64,000 bases of DNA from Saxidomus purpurata. Its lineage: Eukaryota > Mollusca > Bivalvia > Venerida > Veneridae. This document shows, piece by piece, positions 63,190-64,000 of this stretch (its first letter is position 1; the number at the start of each line of letters is the position of its first letter). Under the pieces are notes generated by a model, which was not told where the DNA came from, searched no databases, and worked only from the letters and a program-made list of their open reading frames with translations. Both the position numbers and the translations under genes were made by a program. The stretch covers positions 25,131,627 through 25,195,626 of the forward strand of contig JAFMSR010000015.1 in assembly GCA_022818135.1 (NCBI GenBank), given 5' to 3'.

Positions 63190-64000
63190 CTAAATCTATA
63201 AGAAATTTAATTCAACCATATAATGTTATGTTTTAGGCATCGCTATACTGGAAGTACCCCAAACATTCTTTTAGGCAATATGTTATATCTGTGTCGGTTT
63301 ACATTTGGCTTATGCCTGTATATCGAGCCCTATTTGCCAATAATGCGCCACATTCTGCCTGGCAATATGAAATGAATAGACAGGTTGACACCTGTATATG
63401 CCAGGGCGAATGAAACATATAGCCCCTTTGTTAGACTTACAATATTTAAGTGCAAGAAAAATATAGCCCATTTGTGAGACTTACAATATTTAAGTGCAAG
63501 AAAACTCTCTATTGCTTTTGAAGAGTAATTTATTTTTAATATCTGCTTTATGAAGTTTTTCACCTTTTCAACCAGAAGACACTCAAAATCCTATCAGTCA
63601 AAATCCCCTTGGTCCAAAAATGGCATAGTAGTCATTGATCCCTTCGATAGATTTTACAAGGTATTTATAATCCCCTCAATGGTTTTTACATTTTTGATGA
63701 GTAAGAAGTGTGAATGTGTAATTTCAATAATTCTAATTCTGTTTAATCATTTGCTATAGTAAAGTAAAACTAGAGACAAGTAAAATATTTGTTAATTTAA
63801 TTTTTTTTCATTCAAATTCTCGGCTTCGCCCTGACATAATACCAACCAGTTAACCAATCTGATTATAAGGTCGCGTTCATTTCTTCATCCAGTAAAAGGT
63901 GAAAGCTCAGTCTTGACCGTAGACTCATATGCAAGTTTAAATTTAATTCAAACAAAACAAAAAAATATTATAACAACAGAATTATATTAAGTTCAATTTG
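63190..64000. other. Right edge, no MED12 first exon seen
   Basis: Neither strand shows the expected basic N-terminal MED12 exon (a start Met followed by a RPLKRPR-like sequence). A tandem pair of about 45 bp (GAC...TTACAATATTTAAGTGCAAGA at about 63432-63462 and 63477-63503) is present. Otherwise nothing is recognised. Confidence 0.5.

Overview
The window is 64 kb of AT-rich, intron-rich animal DNA. It has no bacterial or viral gene organisation. The content points to a marine bivalve mollusc: an intact cGAS-like/Mab-21 gene of the type expanded in clams and oysters, tRNA-derived SINE fragments, many short inverted-repeat (MITE) elements, and several non-autonomous elements that begin CAAGAG, carry internal ~165-175 bp tandem units and end in (GA)GCTAAAA. 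The species cannot be fixed from the sequence.

Layout. 1-12 kb is intergenic and dominated by two large minisatellites: a 38-bp array (about 1.84-4.27 kb) and a 30-bp array (about 7.47-9.45 kb). A possible cysteine-rich exon lies just left of the first. 13.6-14.55 kb holds the decayed 3' end of a LINE with a TTA-repeat tail. 15.8-17.9 kb on the + strand holds the 700-residue Mab-21/cGAS-like receptor gene with its nucleotidyltransferase acids intact. Two diverged copies of a ~260-bp segment lie on either side of it. 18-24 kb is repeat-rich intergenic DNA.

From 25,050 to 62,052 on the - strand runs one gene, MED12 (Mediator kinase-module subunit 12). I resolved 39 coding exons with consistent splice phases, giving 2,089 codons plus a stop. 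Only the first ~33 residues are missing (by comparison with human MED12); their exon should lie to the right of this window. MED12 introns hold most of the mobile DNA: a hAT MITE with target-site duplication, a TTAA-target MITE carrying two later insertions that can be dated from an uninterrupted sister copy, a TIR element split by a CAAGAG element, two duplicated exon-donor fragments, and 31-bp and 20-bp tandem arrays.

At 62.29-63.01 kb there is a ~720-bp tract made almost only of C runs with A/T blocks, most likely a sequencing or assembly artefact. Just beyond it lies an unassigned + strand exon-like ORF.

The two recognised genes act in different processes: innate-immune nucleotide signalling (inferred by family) and RNA polymerase II transcription control. 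Nothing suggests they are functionally linked.
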